15,398 nt of DNA from Acidobacteriota bacterium. Lineage in GTDB: Bacteria; Acidobacteriota; Thermoanaerobaculia; UBA5066. The position numbers and the translations under genes were made by a program. Below the pieces are notes generated by a model. The model was not told the origin of the DNA, searched no databases, and saw nothing but the letters and a program-made list of their open reading frames with translations. Below are positions 14,603-15,398 of this stretch, piece after piece; within the stretch, counting starts at the first letter, position 1, and the number at the start of each line of letters is the position of its first letter. The stretch spans positions 1-15,398 of the forward strand of contig JAEUQS010000228.1 in the NCBI GenBank assembly GCA_016789625.1. The letters are read 5' to 3'.

Positions 14603-15398
14603 ATGCCCTCCCCGCCCGGACCCCTCCTGCAGCGCCGGCCGCTTCTCCTCCTCGCGGCGCTCCTGTCCTCGTGCTTCGTGCTTCTCTCCCTCCAGGTGAG
14701 GCGGGGCGCCGTCACCGCGCTGGAGGGGTTCCTCCTGGACGCCACGACCCCGTTCGTCCTCGTGGTCACCGAGGGCCGCGAGGCGGTTTCGCGCGTCTCC
14801 TTCTGGTGGTCCACGCGCGACGGGCTGCTCGCGGCGAACGCGGCCAAGGAGCGGCGCATCGAGGAGCTGGAAGGCAAGCTCCTCGAGCTCCGCGACGCGG
14901 AGACCGAGCGGCAGCGGCTCATCGCCCTCCTGAACGCGCACCCGTCCCCGCCCGCGCCGACCGTGCCCGCGCGGCTCCTCGCGCTCGAGAGCGCGGGACC
15001 CTTCCAGACGGCGCTCCTCTCTCAGGGCTCGAAGGCGGGGATCGGGATGGGCGGCGTCGTCGTCTCGGCGCGCGGGCTCCTCGGCCGGATCGTCGCCACG
15101 GGACACAACACGTCGCGCGTCCAGCTCCTCAACGACCGCACGGCCGCGGTGGGTGTGCTCCTCGTGCGTACGGGCCGCGCGGCCGTCGCCCGTGGCGACG
15201 GAGCCGGCGGCCTCGCCGTCCTGTACGTCCCGACGATCGCCGACGTCCTCGCGGGGGACGTTCTCGTGACCGCCGGGACGGACGGCGTCTATCCCCGCGA
15301 TCTTCCCGTCGGCCGGATCCGCGAGGTGCGGCGGTCCAGCCATTCGCTGTTCCTCGACCTCCCCGTGGAGCCCGCGGCAAACCCCGTGAAAGAGCCCC
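14603..15398 (+). CDS. mreC: Rod-shape-determining protein MreC, 3'-truncated by window edge
   Basis: Runs off the window after 265 codons. The N-terminus MPSPPGPLLQRRPLLLLAALLSSCFVLL is a short basic segment and a signal-anchor helix (about 13-31), then a coiled coil (about 77-112: KERRIEELEGKLLELRDAE) and the start of the paired beta-barrel domains (ARLLALESAGPFQTALLSQG, GMGGVVVSARGLLGRIVATG, TSRVQLLNDRTAAVGVLLV, GDVLVTAGTDGVYPRDLPVGRI), the last being the hallmark MreC motif of an open turn before GxI. MreC links MreB to the periplasmic wall-synthesis enzymes. The start is fixed: the mreB stop is in the same frame and ATG 14603 is the only start between. GGAAGG (14583-14588) is about 14 bases upstream, further than ideal, so coupling to mreB is likely. 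Confidence 0.95.
   Translation, partial: MPSPPGPLLQRRPLLLLAALLSSCFVLLSLQVRRGAVTALEGFLLDATTPFVLVVTEGREAVSRVSFWWSTRDGLLAANAAKERRIEELEGKLLELRDAETERQRLIALLNAHPSPPAPTVPARLLALESAGPFQTALLSQGSKAGIGMGGVVVSARGLLGRIVATGHNTSRVQLLNDRTAAVGVLLVRTGRAAVARGDGAGGLAVLYVPTIADVLAGDVLVTAGTDGVYPRDLPVGRIREVRRSSHSLFLDLPVEPAANPVKEP

Overview
The window is a compact, high-GC bacterial chromosome segment with twelve protein-coding genes and almost no free intergenic space. The genes indicate a Gram-negative organism: an outer-membrane TonB-dependent receptor, a periplasmic PpiD/SurA-type chaperone and MreB/MreC cell-shape proteins. The mix of nadC-nadB, a FecR-domain protein directly before mreB, and frequent GTG/TTG starts would fit Acidobacteriota or a similar high-GC phylum. 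That placement is inference; nothing here is a taxonomic marker I can read with certainty. No tRNA, rRNA, IS element, phage gene or CRISPR array is visible.

Layout. (1) 1-2405, plus strand: the 3' part of nadC (with an unusual Lys/Pro-rich tail) and complete nadB, sharing bases at their junction; these are two of the enzymes of NAD synthesis from aspartate. (2) 2390-6718, minus strand: an iron-uptake operon of a TonB-dependent siderophore receptor with an STN domain, a PKHD-type Fe(II)/2-oxoglutarate dioxygenase and a PepSY-TM membrane protein. It matches the known piuA-piuC-piuB / fiu-ybiX layout. Its promoter region (6761-6813) carries two 15-bp inverted repeats 33 bp apart, likely metal-responsive operators. 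(3) 6859-11924, minus strand: ppiD-type chaperone, ruvA, ruvB, a 150-aa protein of uncertain family and a YegS-like lipid kinase, tightly packed and probably one transcript, ending at a terminator-like hairpin (6819-6848). (4) 12080-15398, plus strand: a membrane-anchored FecR/Ig-domain protein, mreB and the start of mreC, read divergently from ppiD.

How the parts work together. The nad genes supply quinolinate and nicotinate mononucleotide. The iron operon imports a ferric siderophore and probably reduces or processes it at the inner membrane. RuvAB migrates Holliday junctions, while PpiD helps fold exported proteins. MreB/MreC organise lateral wall synthesis, and the FecR-domain protein is placed to be an envelope partner of that machinery. 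Most of the window is ordinary core genome. The points worth follow-up are the paired operators, the FecR-domain protein fused by position to mreBC, the 150-aa protein inside the ruvAB transcript, and the basic tail on NadC. I do not see convincing evidence of a wholly new multi-gene system.
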